This document shows, piece by piece, positions 1 to 12,516 of a DNA stretch of 64,000 nt. The notes under the pieces were generated by a model, which had not been told where the DNA came from, made no database searches, and saw only the letters and a program-made list of their open reading frames with translations. How positions within the stretch are numbered: position 1 is the stretch's first letter; each line of letters starts with the position of its first letter. Source of the DNA: Vespa crabro (Eukaryota > Arthropoda > Insecta > Hymenoptera > Vespidae); assembly GCF_910589235.1 (NCBI RefSeq), contig NC_060963.1, positions 8,358,501 to 8,422,500 on the forward strand, in the 5' to 3' direction. The position numbers and the translations under genes were made by a program.

Positions 1-40
1 GACGAGCGTAGCCCGCGTACACAAATAGGGCTAGGTCACG

Positions 41-187
41 ATGGCTAATGGAATGATTCGTTTAAGACAATCGCACGCGTTTATCCAACAACGACGGCTC
101 AACGAAACGATGAAGTTCAACGCGAAGGAGAGAATAATAATAAAACATAAGAAACTAATCGAGAGAATCTTCATCCTCCAACGGTAA
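41..187 (+). CDS. Candidate 48-codon ORF at window edge, unrecognised
   Basis: An ATG at 41, preceded by an in-frame TAG at 32-34, opens a 48-codon frame ending TAA at 185-187. The product is very basic (many Arg, Lys and Gln) with no signal peptide or membrane segment. Local base composition is closer to coding DNA than the AT-rich flanks, which is the only support. It could also be part of a 5'UTR or chance. No family recognised. Confidence 0.12.
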   Translation: MANGMIRLRQSHAFIQQRRLNETMKFNAKERIIIKHKKLIERIFILQR

Positions 188-1581
188 CATTACAATATTT
201 TTACAATCTACCTTCCGTTATGTGATTGCAAGAAATTATAGAAAATTAATCAATATATGTGTTGTTAACAATTTTCTTTAAGAAATGCCGAAAAAGAAAG
301 AGTTACCTCCCCTCTGCAATAGTAGCAACTGCTCCAGCTGGACGATCAGAAGAAAGATAAAGCAGCCGTAGAATTCGAAACTTTTTCGCGTCATCTTCTT
401 GCACCGGAATCTTTTTTTCCGTATGTTAAAAAAATCGTATTGTTTTCGTGCTATCGAAACTCGCGATCTATAGATCGATTCTTTTTTCTTTCTTTCTCTT
501 TCTTTCTTTCTTTCTCTCCAAGAGAGAAAAAATCTTTTTAAAGAGAAGAACGCACTGCACTTCGGTCGAGCGCTTGGCTTGCATTGGAGCTCTCGGATCT
601 CAGTCGCTTCGGTTTTGTCATCTGCACCTTTGTAACGCGTCTCTCCCTCGTAAAAGATCTTACCATCTCTCCCCACCCCCTTTCTCGCTCTCTCTCTCTC
701 TCTGTTCTCATCATTACCCCCACCCCTAGTATTTTACTTTAATCCATCTCTCTTTCTCACAAGGCACGCGTGATGATTCGTAAGGATTCATGATAGAATC
801 CAAGGAACGTTCTATCCTTGTCTTTCCTAGTTCTTCTCGTAGTTTCTTCTTCTCCTTCGTCTTTTTAATCTTCCGTGGCATGTGATCTCTTTTCCCATTA
901 CCGACCGACACAAAGCTCCTTTTTTGTCGCGGCTTCCTCTTTCTTACTCTAGCGCACAGTGCTAGCCTTGTTGATCACGCGAATTTCCGTATCACCCGCA
1001 GGGTATAGGACAACTCTACCCTATTATCGAGTTCGAAAAGATTCAGCAATACCGGACTTCTCTTTCCTACTTCTTCTTTTACCAGCATCGTTTCTTCTTC
1101 CTCATCCTTTTCATCTGTTGCTTCTTCTTTTTTTTATTCGACCCTTCCTACTATCGTTCTTCTTCCTCTAATACTTCCATCAAAAAATCGGTAATGCTGA
1201 CTCTCGTTCAAGTAGGATCATTGATTTTCTTATTTCAAATATTTTTCACGCGTTTTATATACTATTTTAATATTTACAAGTGTTTATTTTATTATTATAA
1301 TTTTACAGATTGTAATTTGAATGAAACAATCAATCTGTTAATATCTGTATCATGAAAATGATCAATTTAATTCGTGCCGCAAGGTCATTTTTGTCAATGG
1401 TAGGTACTTAAAGTATTTCGTCGCTCTTAATCAAGAATATCATTAAACGGTTCATTATCGAATGTAATTATCGATCATTGTTAAAATTATGTAATTATTT
1501 ATGTAAAGGATAAAAAATTACTTATACGTAATGATGAATGTAAAAAAAAAATTTTCATCACAACATCCTCAACTCGATGGA

Positions 1582-1964
1582 TTAGATCCCGTATAAGGGA
1601 TAGGAAATTTGGTCACATGTGCCATATGTGACGGTATGACGCTTCACTATGAGAACGAGGAAGATCATCGTCGTGAAAATACATAACGAGATTAGTATGG
1701 CTCTCGTAATACGCGTGATACCGTAACGATCGAATAATATCCGGGTTACAGTGTCGCTCGTTGTAAAAAAGTTATCCATATTTTTGTCAGTCGAAAACGT
1801 TTCATAGTCGGAACGTGCCACGTTCTTCCTTCAAACTTCATCTGCGTCTTAGGCGTCGTTTTTGAACCCGAAGTGCTCTTTTTTGTTTCATCTTCCAAAC
1901 GGCACATGTTTGTGGCCTGTTTGCATTTAAAAAGAACAAGAAAAGAGAACGAATACTTAAGCAA
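1582..1964 (-). CDS. Candidate small membrane protein, frame-broken, unrecognised
   Basis: Two overlapping minus-strand frames look unusually protein-like for this AT-rich DNA. The downstream frame (1821 to 1582) gives about 79 residues: a hydrophilic stretch rich in Asp, Thr and Ser, then one strong hydrophobic segment of about 20 residues (Ile, Leu, Phe, Val) followed by basic residues and a short tail with one Cys. It has no ATG at its start (a GTG codon follows a stop). The upstream frame (ATG-containing, from 1964) supplies a hydrophilic Lys/Thr/Ser-rich N-terminus but ends early at 1746. A splice or frameshift near 1820-1835 would be needed to join them. It could be an exon of a gene extending elsewhere, a decayed gene, or chance. 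No family recognised. Confidence 0.2.
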
Positions 1965-2906
1965 CTATGATATGACGATAGAATACTTGATATTCGAAAT
2001 AAAATCAATATAAGATGATAGAAATTGGAAATATTAATTATAAAGGGCAAATAATGATGAAAAATATTTTATAAAAGTTTGTATTTATATCATAGCAAGG
2101 TTCGAGGGATGCTGCATATACTTAGTTAAAATGTTCAATTTATGATCATATCAAATTAGAAACTTTACATGGAATCGTCGGAATAAAAATGGATCAGTTT
2201 TGTTTGAATAGACTATTTACATTTTTAAAATCAATATATAATCAAGGCTATTCCAACAATTTGTCCATGCAACATAATGCCTTTAAAGAGATATCAATTG
2301 TGGTAGTTGAACCAATAACGCGAAGATCAATATAAAAGCATCAGGTTGAATAACAAAATTTCACATGAGTTTTGATGAAACGATAGATGTATGGCAATGA
2401 AGATTTTACTCTTGACTTTCAAATATTCTTGTTAACTTATATAATAAAATATAGCGTATTTTATTTTATATTAAAAAAATTATTATAAATAATACAAAAT
2501 AAACAGGAAAAAGTGTATGTAACGGAAATAACGATACATTCTCAAGCTATATTTTATAGATCTTATTATGCTTATATTCTCTAAATATGAATATATAATG
2601 AAACACACGCAAACTAGAAACTTAATATTTTGTTCATCGTTAGTAGGATACTGAATAAAACAATTTTTTTTCCATATTTCAATGATTTATATAGTATTAA
2701 AAATATTATAAATATGATTACGTATTTATGAAAAAGAATAATATAGAAGCATTATTTTCTCGATTAAAACTTATGAAAGATAAAACCTTCATTGCATTTT
2801 ACATCCATAGCTATATTTATTCTCGTCGTTCTCAAAAATGTTACCTGACATTTCTCATTGAAAGGTAATGTTCAGGAAATAGATTTTGATGGGAAATAGA
2901 ACAAGT

Positions 2907-2996
2907 AGAACGCCTGCTTGACGCCTTCATTTACCTCTTATATATAACCTAACTTAATAATATAATGGTAATATTATAGACCCAAGCAGGTGTCCT
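2907..2996. repeat. Imperfect inverted repeat, about 90 bp
   Basis: CGCCTGCTTG at 2911-2920 is matched by CAAGCAGGTG at 2983-2992 (9 of 10 complementary). The arms are less AT-rich than the 60-bp loop. It lies downstream of the Set stop codon, so it may form a hairpin in the Set 3'UTR or be a small element relic. Confidence 0.35.
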
Positions 2997-3361
2997 CTGT
3001 TGTATATCTAATATTCGGGGAATGACTAGGCCATATGAATATAACTTAGGAATATCTAACACCCGACATTGTTTTGACATGGCGCATGGAGGGAACTCAA
3101 ACTGCATTATTTCTAAGTCACTTTCGGTACACTACTAAGAGTGTCATATTGCTTAACGCACATACTTAAAGAGAACTTTTGTGCGCGAAATTAATTTCTC
3201 TATTTATATTTTTAAACATTTTTTTCCTAAGTTTTATTCATATGGCTTAATGTTTTTAGTTCGACAAACTTTCTTTGTTCTCGATCAATCGAGGATTCAA
3301 GTTCCTTGATGCTTTCACAATTTCAGCAATGACGACTGATTATAGAGTTCAAATTTTAATT

Positions 3362-4971
3362 CTATTCTGGTTCTTCTCCATCACCATCTAAAATGTTATA
3401 TTTCTTTGAGCATTCCTGAAGATTATGGTAATAACAATAAATATAAAATGAACTATTCTAACTTTTAAAAATACCTTCACGATCCGCTTCATCATCTACA
3501 AGTAAATCATCCTCTTCATTTACACCATCATCTTCATCATGCACAGCCTCCTCTTCTTCATCTTCTTCATCTACGTCATCTTCAACTACTACTATGCTAT
3601 CATCTCCCTCTTCTCCTTCACCTCCTTCATCGCCATCATCTCCACCACCATCTTCTTCTTCTTCTTCTTCCTCTGTTTCACAATCCTCGCCATCACCCTC
3701 AACACCATTTTCAATATCAATATCTGGAGCTAGATAATACTAAAACAATGAGAAAATAACAATACTTCTATATGTAATATAAATATCGCTTTTAATATTT
3801 GAATTCATATCAATTATACCTGCAAAGGATTAGGCCACATATCATCTTTGATTAATTCAGCTATTTCATCTGAACTAGGATCACCATGATCCGTGAACCA
3901 ATCAAAGAATGATCTATGTTTGAGTGGCCTCTTACGACCCTTTAAAGGTGTTTTTGTTTTTGCACGTTTTGTTAAATCTGCTCCTTCTTTCCAACGAATA
4001 GGCGTACTTTGGGATGCTGGATCTCCTGCAAAACAGCAGGAGATTAATCACAACTAAGATACTTGAATTTCATATTACTATATTATATCCTAATAATATT
4101 TTGCAAAAAAGATAGAGATATATAAATTAAAAACTGTGCTCACCGGAAGAACCTAAATGAAACTCTTTAGTGAGAACCTCATTTTCAAAATATGGATTCT
4201 CATCAAAGTGAAAATTAATTCTATAACCAGATTTAATATCTTCAAATTCTTCAACCTCTAATTTATTCAAAAACCGTAGTGCATCTTCTTCATCTTCTTC
4301 CAATATTTCAGCTATTTCTTTGTTGTTTACAAACTATTTATAAAATAAGGAATAATAATATGCATTCGATATCTTATAGAAAATTTAGTATTAAACCTAT
4401 TACGATAAATCATAGTAGCATATAAATGTAACTTAATAAATATAAAAAAAAAAATTATAGTAAGGAATAAATGCAATCGTTATGAAATAAGTAAAAATCA
4501 TGGTATAAAGCAATTGCAAATTTGAGATTATAATAAAAAAAGGAAGCGTGTTCATTTTGATTATATCTACAGGTTATATACACTTTTGTAGGTACACAAG
4601 TGGGTAAGATGGCGGCTGGCGCCGGCGGACGCCGGCATCGCCGGGAAATGTCAAAACTATAAAGAGTTTTGTCATTTTTCTATCGCAAATAACGTTGGCA
4701 TCATAAAGGATACAGCAGTGACCCAAAAGTTGGGTATCCTCTTGATAATATCGTTACGTTTTTGAAAGTAAGGTTTACGCAACTTATTGTACTTTTTCTC
4801 GACTTCGAGAATCTCGTCACTGGCCTTCTCGTTCAAGCCATCGATTTGATTCTGACATCCATCTATTTCTTCAAGTGTCTTCTGTATTTCAATGTCATAA
4901 TCTCGAGCTTCGACTCCTTCACCCGAACCTGGATCTTCTATCTCCTTCGCCTTTTTACTCGCCGACGACAT
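3362..4971 (-). CDS. Set: Protein SET (template-activating factor I, PP2A inhibitor 2), NAP family
   Basis: Histone chaperone of the NAP family; in other animals SET binds core histones, inhibits PP2A and takes part in the INHAT complex, mostly in the nucleus. Exons on the minus strand: 4971-4714, 4336-4144, 4025-3820, 3739-3475, 3387-3362, all with GT/AG ends, totalling 948 bases (315 aa). Residues about 20-70 form the N-terminal dimerisation helix; the family motif IPNFWVTAFVNN spans the first intron, which confirms the junction. The earmuff domain ends with FFDWFTDHG and WPNPLQYYLAPD. From about residue 227 the tail is almost all Glu, Asp and Gly, as expected. The start MSSASKK is chosen because homology begins soon after; an upstream in-frame ATG at 5034 is less likely. 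The gene is divergent from the RSBN1-like gene about 1 kb away. Confidence 0.95.
4606..4616 (+). promoter_or_regulatory. YY1/Pho-like site in first Set intron
   Basis: AAGATGGCGGC is an exact match to the extended YY1 consensus, in an island of GC-rich sequence (about 4600-4645) inside otherwise AT-rich intron 1 of Set, just over 100 bp from the exon 1 donor and about 365 bp from the start codon. YY1 sites of this form commonly sit close to transcription starts. Function here is inferred from the motif only. Confidence 0.45.
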
Positions 4972-5985
4972 TGTTGAACGCGCGCTATTGTCACACCACT
5001 CCACCGCTCTCTTTATGTTTATTTCCCCTCGCACTTACCCCGAAGAATCACGAATTCGCGGCGGCGCGCAACATCATGCGAACAACCTTCGATCGTGGAT
5101 CCAACGATGAATCTAGACAGGCATAACTCTCGCTTTTTTGTTCCAAGCAAAATGGCTATGCTTGTTTAATCTAGTGTAATCTAGTATAGTCTAGTGTAAT
5201 CTTATTGAGATAGCCAATCAACACAAATTCTATACAAATTAATCTTTATTTTATATGGCTTTAATATTCATATCAATTAATACTTTATAATGTACTTATA
5301 TAATTATTTTATTGTAATTGTATTGCAATCGATCATGAACAACTAGTTTAATTTAGCTAGATATCTTGAAAAGGTATATACAGGATAGTTTGATGTGCTT
5401 TATCTGTTGAGCATTTACCTTATATTAAATACTTAACAAAAATATACAATTTTTTTTCATATGTAAATAATATTGTATTATTTTTCTCTTTCAATACTAA
5501 CCAACATACAATAATATAATCATAAATATAAAGTTTGAACTGGTTTAACCGACCGATAGCAATCATACAAATCAAGCCTTTATTATTTAAAAGAAAGAGA
5601 TAAAGAGAGGGAATACCAAATCACGATTTAGAGAAAGTGTCGTCATACAGTAAATAGTTCATGATTAAACGCGTATATAAAATGATTACTTTAATCGATT
5701 CAATATAAATTAAACTTTAAAGATATTGAAGATCAAGCACGTGCTTCTTGATACTTATACTTATAATAATATCTTATAAAAAAATAAATTGATGATCGAA
5801 GATTATCGAAGGTTTCAATGAGTAAAAATGTCCTTCGATATTACCTATGATCTGATTGGCATACCCCCTTCTTTAACACACGTTTCGAACGAATAAAATT
5901 ACGTAAGTTCGAAAGGCGGCTATAGATCAACCAATCAGACATCACGTAGTATCTTTGCGCCCAGGATATTGCTCAGAAAATCAAG
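4972..5985. promoter_or_regulatory. Shared divergent promoter region, Set and RSBN1-like gene
   Basis: The start codons of Set (-) and the RSBN1-like gene (+) face away from each other over 1014 bp. A less AT-rich block at 4980-5150 probably holds the Set 5'UTR and start site. At 5171-5200 the decamer CTAGTGTAAT occurs twice exactly with a degenerate copy between. An inverted pair of CCAAT boxes lies close to the RSBN1-like start: CTGATTGG at 5852-5859 and CCAATCAG at 5931-5938. No clear TATA box is seen near either start. Confidence 0.5.
5852..5938. promoter_or_regulatory. Inverted pair of CCAAT (NF-Y type) boxes
   Basis: CTGATTGG (5852-5859) and CCAATCAG (5931-5938) are exact reverse complements, 79 bp apart, ending about 48 bp before the RSBN1-like start codon. 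Paired CCAAT boxes are typical NF-Y targets in TATA-less promoters. Binding is inferred. Confidence 0.4.
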
Positions 5986-8900
5986 ATGGCATCCGAGAAT
6001 GATACGGGTATCGTGTCAAATGAACGATGTGATGTAAATAATACGATTCAGCAAGTGTTTGAGCCGTTGAGAAGGGAAATATCGAGCGCGAAGGTGCTTG
6101 GAACACAGTGGAAGAACGTGAACAAAGAGGCAACCGATTGTTCCGGCGATATCGGTTTAAATTCGAACAGGACGCCCACGGTTTTCCCTACAGCGTCATC
6201 GTTCAACACAAACACCGACCGACATGAATTACAAAGAAACGCGAACACTTTGAGCTCTTCTGGTGATGTGCAAGAACGTGCGAATTATAAATTCATTATT
6301 AGTACGACTTTGCATAAATTACCTTCAAAGCCAGACAGTATGTCCACTCAGAGGAATGATCTAGACAGTGCTGCTTGTGTACCTGAGAAAACAGACGGTA
6401 ATCATGTATATAGTGCTTTGAGCAATATCATATATACAGAGATCTGCATCTTTTCCATCTGTAGGATCTTTTTTATATTTATTTTTTATTATTATTTTTT
6501 CTTTGCATATATGAAACCAACATTTTGAACGAAGTATATCAACTAATAATTTTTTTTGATATATTTTTATGAAGCATATGCTGTATATCGTTATCGAAGT
6601 TCATTTAAAACTTATAGCCGAATACGTTTACCAAAATCGACTTGAAGTTTATTTATTCTTGTTCTTTTTAATCTTTGACCGATGTTATTATTTAGTTCTA
6701 AGTATATATAAGTTTCTGTGAATATTGTCTTTTATATTTGCTGTAGATAATCCAGATCAATGTAATAATGAATTATTGAGGACTACAAGAGAACCAGTGC
6801 AACATATTATTCATGTAAGTAATTGATTTTATAGTTTCGGAAAAAGAGTCTATTGTCTACATAAGTTTATTGTATTTATTAGACCGATTCCACATGTGGC
6901 AACAGTACATTATTATCTACCAGTATGCATGCATTACCAGCAAAATTAGAGGGATGTTTAAATTTCTCTAACAATACTCCTCAACTTGGAGAAAGCCCAC
7001 AGAGTAATGGAGAAGTAATCAGTAGTCCTCGAAGTCCAGATTACCCTCCAAGGGTTTCAAATAGTCCAAATAGTCCAAATATAATGTTTCCTATTACTAT
7101 GACATCAACACATACCGATTCTAATATTAATATAATGGATACAGCAAAATATGATGAAGAAAATACTGATACATCTACAAAAATTAGCACAGAGTTGCAG
7201 AGTTATCAGTGTTGTGGCAAATTGGAAATGAATGATTCAGAAAATTCTGTTTTACAAACAAAAATAAAACAGGAACATGATTCAACCGAAGAAAATATAC
7301 AAGACACAACTAAAACAGAAGTAGTTGAACAAAAAGAAGAATCAGAAATTATTAAATCAAATTGGGGAAATGAGAGAATACCAATTACTGTGACAAATAA
7401 GACCGATAATAATACACATCAAAAATCTATAGAACCTATTAATACATCGTCTTCAAATTCACATTCAAAGGTGGATTCATCATCCAAAGATAAACGTAAA
7501 GAACATAGTGATAGAAGACACTGTTCAAGATGCTATAGAAGAAGTAAAATCAAACGGGCAAATGTTGGTGTCCAATGTAAACGTGATCGTAGTATACTTC
7601 CTTTAAATACTAAAACAATTTCTTTACCATTATCAAAATCTACTAGTGATAATCTGAGACTTAATTTACAAACAAAAAATTACAAGATGCTTAATAGTAC
7701 AGGAGTAAAGAGTGAATTATTAGAAGGCTTAAAATATAAGAAATTTATTCATATAGAGACATACCCTAATGGTGGGGCAACTGTTGTGCATATGTTTCAA
7801 GATGAAATTGATACTTTATCCAGTGAACAAGTAGAAGAATTGGCACAAGAGTATTTTAAAGTATGTAATTCAGAATGTGAATGATTTCTTAATTACAATG
7901 ATTATACTTTTGTTATATGCTTTTTAAATACAAGTATTGATATTTGAGAAATACGGACTGAAATCAATAATATAAAAGGTAAAATGTTTTCAAATCCTAA
8001 TTATAATTCACAGGTAGTTTTTGGGGAAGATGAAAATGGTAATGCTCATCATGTTATGGGAATAGTACATAATGCAGCAGCATATCTTCCTGATCTTTTG
8101 GATTATATGGCAAATAATTATCCTACTTTAACAGTGAAGAATGGAGTATTAGGAAGAAGTAGTGATATTGAAACAACTACTATGGTACAGTACAAAGAGC
8201 AAGTTTGCAAAGCATACAGTAATGGAACAATACGATATGGACCTTTACATCAAATAAGTCTTGTGGGTACTGTCCATGAGGAGGTTGGAGGTTATTTTCC
8301 TGATCTTTTACAAAAATTAGAGGAGAATCCATTTTTGAAATTGGTAAGAACAAATAATAATATATATTAAAGCAACGAACGAATTAATTTTTATATAATT
8401 AGTATGTAATTATATAATTTTTATTGATTTACATTAATTTTAGACAATGCCATGGGGTCCACTATCAGTAGTAAAAATGGAAACTCCACAAGAATCAAAT
8501 GATGGTCCTATTCTATGGATTAGGCCAGGGGAACAACTAGTTCCGACGGCAGATATAAATAAAAGTCCTTACAAAAGGCGTAGAACGGGAATAAATGAAC
8601 TACGTAACTTACAATACTTACCACGACTTAGCGAAGCTCGAGAATACATGTTCGAAGATCGTACAAAAGCTCATGCCGATCATGTAGGTCATGGATTAGA
8701 TAGGATGACTACAGCTGCTGTTGGAGTATTAAAAGCGGTGCATGGTGGTCAAGCATCAGAATATAATAGAGTTACGAAAGACGTTGTGGCATTTTACGCT
8801 GGTGATTTTCCAGAGTTAGTTGAAAAACTTCAACTAGACCTCCATGAACCACCAATATCTCAATGCGTACAATGGGTCGAAGATGCTAAGTTGAATCAAT

Positions 8901-10903
8901 TAAGAAGACAAGGTATTCGTTATGCAAGGATAAATCTTTATGATAATGATATTTATTTTTTACCCCGTAACATTATTCATCAATTTAGAACTGTCTCAGC
9001 TGTTTCAAGCATCGCATGGCATGTTAGATTGAAACAATATTATCCAGAGTCACAACATAATTCAAGCATAAGACATAGTCGAGTTATTAATGAATCTACC
9101 CATCGTATTAAAGAAAAGAAACCATTAGAAACCGTTGGTATAGGAGATGAGCAGAAAGAAAATACTAATCGTCAACGATTAGAGCAAAAGCTTTATTCTG
9201 ATTCTCTTGAAGAAAAAAAGGCTAAAGAAAGAGCTGCGGAGTATCAAGGAAATTTAAAAAAGTCAGATCAACATGGAAAACGAAAAGATGATCGTAAAAG
9301 TCGTGATCATGGTCGACATTCATCTGTTAAAAGAAAAGATTGCGAAGAAAATAATGATACGGCTACAAATCATTTTAATGACAGTAAAACTACAAAGAGT
9401 GGAGCTAGCGATCAAAAGTCTAGTAGCAGTAAAAGGGATGATAAAAGGTCTGATAAAAAACACGAGATACGACGTCGCAATAGTGACAAATCAAGTCACC
9501 ATTCACATGGTAGCAGTAGTAGCAGTAACAATAGCAGCAAAAGTAATCATTCTGGAGAAAAGAAGAAATATGATTGTAATAGTCATAAATTAGATCATCA
9601 TCGCAGTCATCATAGCAGATCAAGTGGTAATAATAATGTTTCGAGTAAAGAGACTATTTTAAATGTGATGGAAGAACGAACATCTATTAAATATAGTACA
9701 ACAGGATCTCCTTTAAAAGACAGCAAAAGACATTTTAGTTCTTCAGAAATTTGTCCACCTGTATTAGAATCTTCTAATTCTGAAGTAATTGTTTTGGACA
9801 ATGAAGTGTTAAATCAAAGACAGCTAATAGCTAAAACGTATGCAACTGAGGTTGTTGATAAGGCATTAGAAATCGCTATATACAAGTCTAAGACTGACGT
9901 TGATGAAGTTTGTCAATCTCTAAGGATTGGTGTAGCTGAAGCCTCAAAAGAAGTGCTAGATAAAATTAGAAAAGAAAGTTTTGAAATTGCCGAACAAAGG
10001 TTCAAAGATGATACTACAAAATTGGAAAGGTATTCTCAATTACTTGAAATGGAAACTGTATTAGCATTTACATCGAAAATGGAATGCGCAACAGAAAATG
10101 CTGTGAAAGCTTTAATTGAAATGGCCGAAGACGAAGCTAAGGAAAGAATAAAAAACGAGAAACCATCTGAGAGTTCTGCTGAAGATCATACCATCCCTGA
10201 AAACCAAATTCCCACTTTAACCAGTACAAGTTCTTGCTCTTCCGTTTCAATGACTACATCACCATTGATGGAAAGTGAAAAATACAGTAGTAGTAGTAGA
10301 ATTAGCAATGTAGAAGAAAAATCCTTAAAATCATCCGATCATCACGTTTCTGTCGGAGAATCTAAACGAAAGTATAGAGATGAGAAAGATTCTAGAAGTC
10401 AAAGGCACAAAGAAAAAAGAGATCGTGACAAACGAGATCGTGATCGTAAAAAACATCGCCATCGAAGTCCACAAAGTAAATCTGAACATAAAATAAGTGA
10501 GACGATAAAGGAAAGTTCATCAAAGAATGTGACCTCATCGATTCGGGATGTTTCTAATTCTAATAAACCTGCAGATTCTACTGACGTTAAAGAAAGTGAA
10601 AAGAAATTAGAAAAACGAAAGGACAGTCATCACAGTCATGGAAAAGACGGACAAAAGAAATCATCCAGCAGCCGTTCGAGTAAAGACGATACAGGATCGA
10701 GTAATTCACATTCGACGAGTTCAAACCATAAACGCAAGTCAAGTTCGTGTTCAGAACATAAAGAACACAAGAAATTGTGTACAGAGAAAGAAACAATTTC
10801 ACGAACATCTGAAACAAATATTAACCCTTCAGTTCCCACCACAACAATTGTGACAACACCAACTGAAACAACTTCTACGAACGTTGTTACATCAACGACA
10901 TGA
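5986..10903 (+). CDS. Rsbn1: RSBN1/KDM9-like protein (round spermatid basic protein 1 family, JmjC-type H4K20 demethylase family)
   Basis: Exons 5986-6397, 6747-6814, 6883-7860, 8014-8343 and 8444-10903 join in phase to 4248 bases (1415 aa). The family-specific core runs from about residue 460 to 800: a conserved block (HIETYPNGGATVVHMFQDE), then VVFGEDENG, TMPWGPLSVVK and the segment before WHVRLKQYYPE. This is the RSBN1/RSBN1L/DPY-21 family; C. elegans DPY-21 demethylates H4K20me2. A candidate Fe-binding pair is His673-x-Asp675 (in KAHADHVGHG), with His775 or His789 as the distal ligand; these assignments are inferred. The N-terminal 400 residues and the C-terminal 600 are low-complexity, rich in Ser, Lys, Asp, Arg and His, with nuclear-localisation-like basic runs, which matches the 'basic protein' name but is longer than the vertebrate proteins (about 800 aa). 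The start ATG sits in AAGATGGC context. Confidence 0.9.
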
Positions 10904-12142
10904 AAAGGTGAAAATTATTTTTAATGTGTAATACAGTCTATTTAAAAAGTTGACAGTTTATGTTAGCTTAGCTATGACTAATATAGAAATATGTGCACTT
11001 TTAATTGGATGAAGTGATATATCAAGAATGATGAAAGTTTATGCTTGATACACAAACTTCGATATTTAATTGTTAATTTGATTTGATGCACTTTCATCTT
11101 GAATGAAAAGATGATGTTACAGATCTAATTGATTTTCAGAGCTTACTGTTGAGAAGTCCAAATTGACGTCTGTATTGCAAAAGTTATTTTGCTATGAAAA
11201 CTCTGAGTGTCTCACAAACTGAAAGTGAAGAATATAGTTGATAGATATTTATACTATAAGTGATCGATCAATGAGTGGTGTACAAATAGAACTTGTACAA
11301 ATTCGTGGTTGGAAATTTTTTCCGATCAGCATAAAATTATTGTGCATTGTATATAGACCAAAAAATGCCCTATTGGGAAGATTGTGTCACAGCAAAGCTT
11401 GATTAAATTATTTATATATGTAGATATATAATATAGTATATGTTAAATTATTTATATTTTCATTATATCTTATGACAGTACAGAAAATTCTTAATTTGGA
11501 CAACAAAGCTATCAATCATATTGTTTCCTTTTTTGTTCTTTTTTCTTTTTATCATAAATCGTACAAAATTACCATTTTTTAAATTCATACTGTAAAAAAT
11601 AACATTTTTTTGTTTACCCTATTAATTAGGAATTCGAGATCGATAAAAAAGGAAGAAGAAATAACAGAATACTTTTAATATACGGATTATAGATTAAGTC
11701 GGAATCTATATATTATATTATTATTGGAGATATATATGATAAAACAGATATATGCACATGCTTTTCATATTTGTTTAGCAGTCACGATATGTCATAATGT
11801 GTTACTGTCTTAAAGCAATATATCTTCTTTTCGTTCCTTTACGAATATAAATACAATTTTATATGGATGATACGATGGAGTAGCAATAAAAATCTGAATA
11901 TATTTTTGTTTGAAGCAAAAAGAAAAAAGCGTATCTTACTTTAAGTTGTAGATAGCAACATTATTTTCACATTATGAGAAATAGTATTATGGGTAACAAC
12001 AGACGTACAAATTCTTTGCCTTTGAAGATATTACTTGTTTGGGACAGTGAAACATTGCAACAGATTGATCACAAATGTTAATAATATTTTCTCTATTTGA
12101 GTAAAATAACAATTGTTCTAAAATGAATGGTAACTATAGAAA

Positions 12143-12255
12143 CGAGAGAGAGAGAGAGAGGGGGGGGGGGAGAGAGAGAGAGAGAGAATGAGAATGAGAA
12201 TGAGAATGAGAATGAGAATGAGAATGAGAATGAGAATGAGAATGAGAATGAGAAT
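12143..12255. repeat. Compound microsatellite: GA run, G run, AATGAG hexamer array
   Basis: (GA)n at 12143-12187 is interrupted by an 11-base G run near 12160-12170, followed by about eleven copies of AATGAG up to 12255. On the minus strand the hexamer gives a repetitive Phe-Ser frame that is not a gene. Confidence 0.9.
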
Positions 12256-12468
12256 GTTAGCAATACGACAGATACATGATGTCGTGTAATGCTAATGTAG
12301 ATTTGTGTATATGAAATGTAATAGTACACAGAGTGTATAAAGCTTCTACGTATGTAACGATGTAACATCGTATATATTTTATATAATTTTTTATTTCATA
12401 TACTATGATCGAAAATCTAGTTTAACAATATTTTTTCAGTTCTCCAATTGTTCAATTTGAAAATTAAG

Positions 12469-12469
<1 letters not shown>

Positions 12470-12516
<47 letters not shown>

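Larger units (their letters stand above)
1..3361. other. Left flank without a confident gene
   Basis: No conserved protein was recognised here. Positions about 480-1170 are strikingly pyrimidine-rich on the + strand, with CTTT and CT runs at 483-530 and 693-712, which makes several low-complexity reading frames that I do not call genes. The first 200 bases are less AT-rich than the rest and hold a 48-codon frame (41-187, +). Minus-strand frames at 1582-1964 could encode a small membrane protein (separate entry). The last several hundred bases before 3362 probably include the 3'UTR of Set. An imperfect inverted repeat lies at 2907-2996. Confidence 0.6.

Noticed and set aside
448..1171. Several open frames on both strands near the left end
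   Set aside because: They follow the pyrimidine/purine-rich composition (Leu/Phe/Ser or Arg/Lys/Glu runs) and show no family similarity.
12093..12368. Phe-Ser repetitive open frame on the minus strand
   Set aside because: Product of the GA run and AATGAG hexamers.
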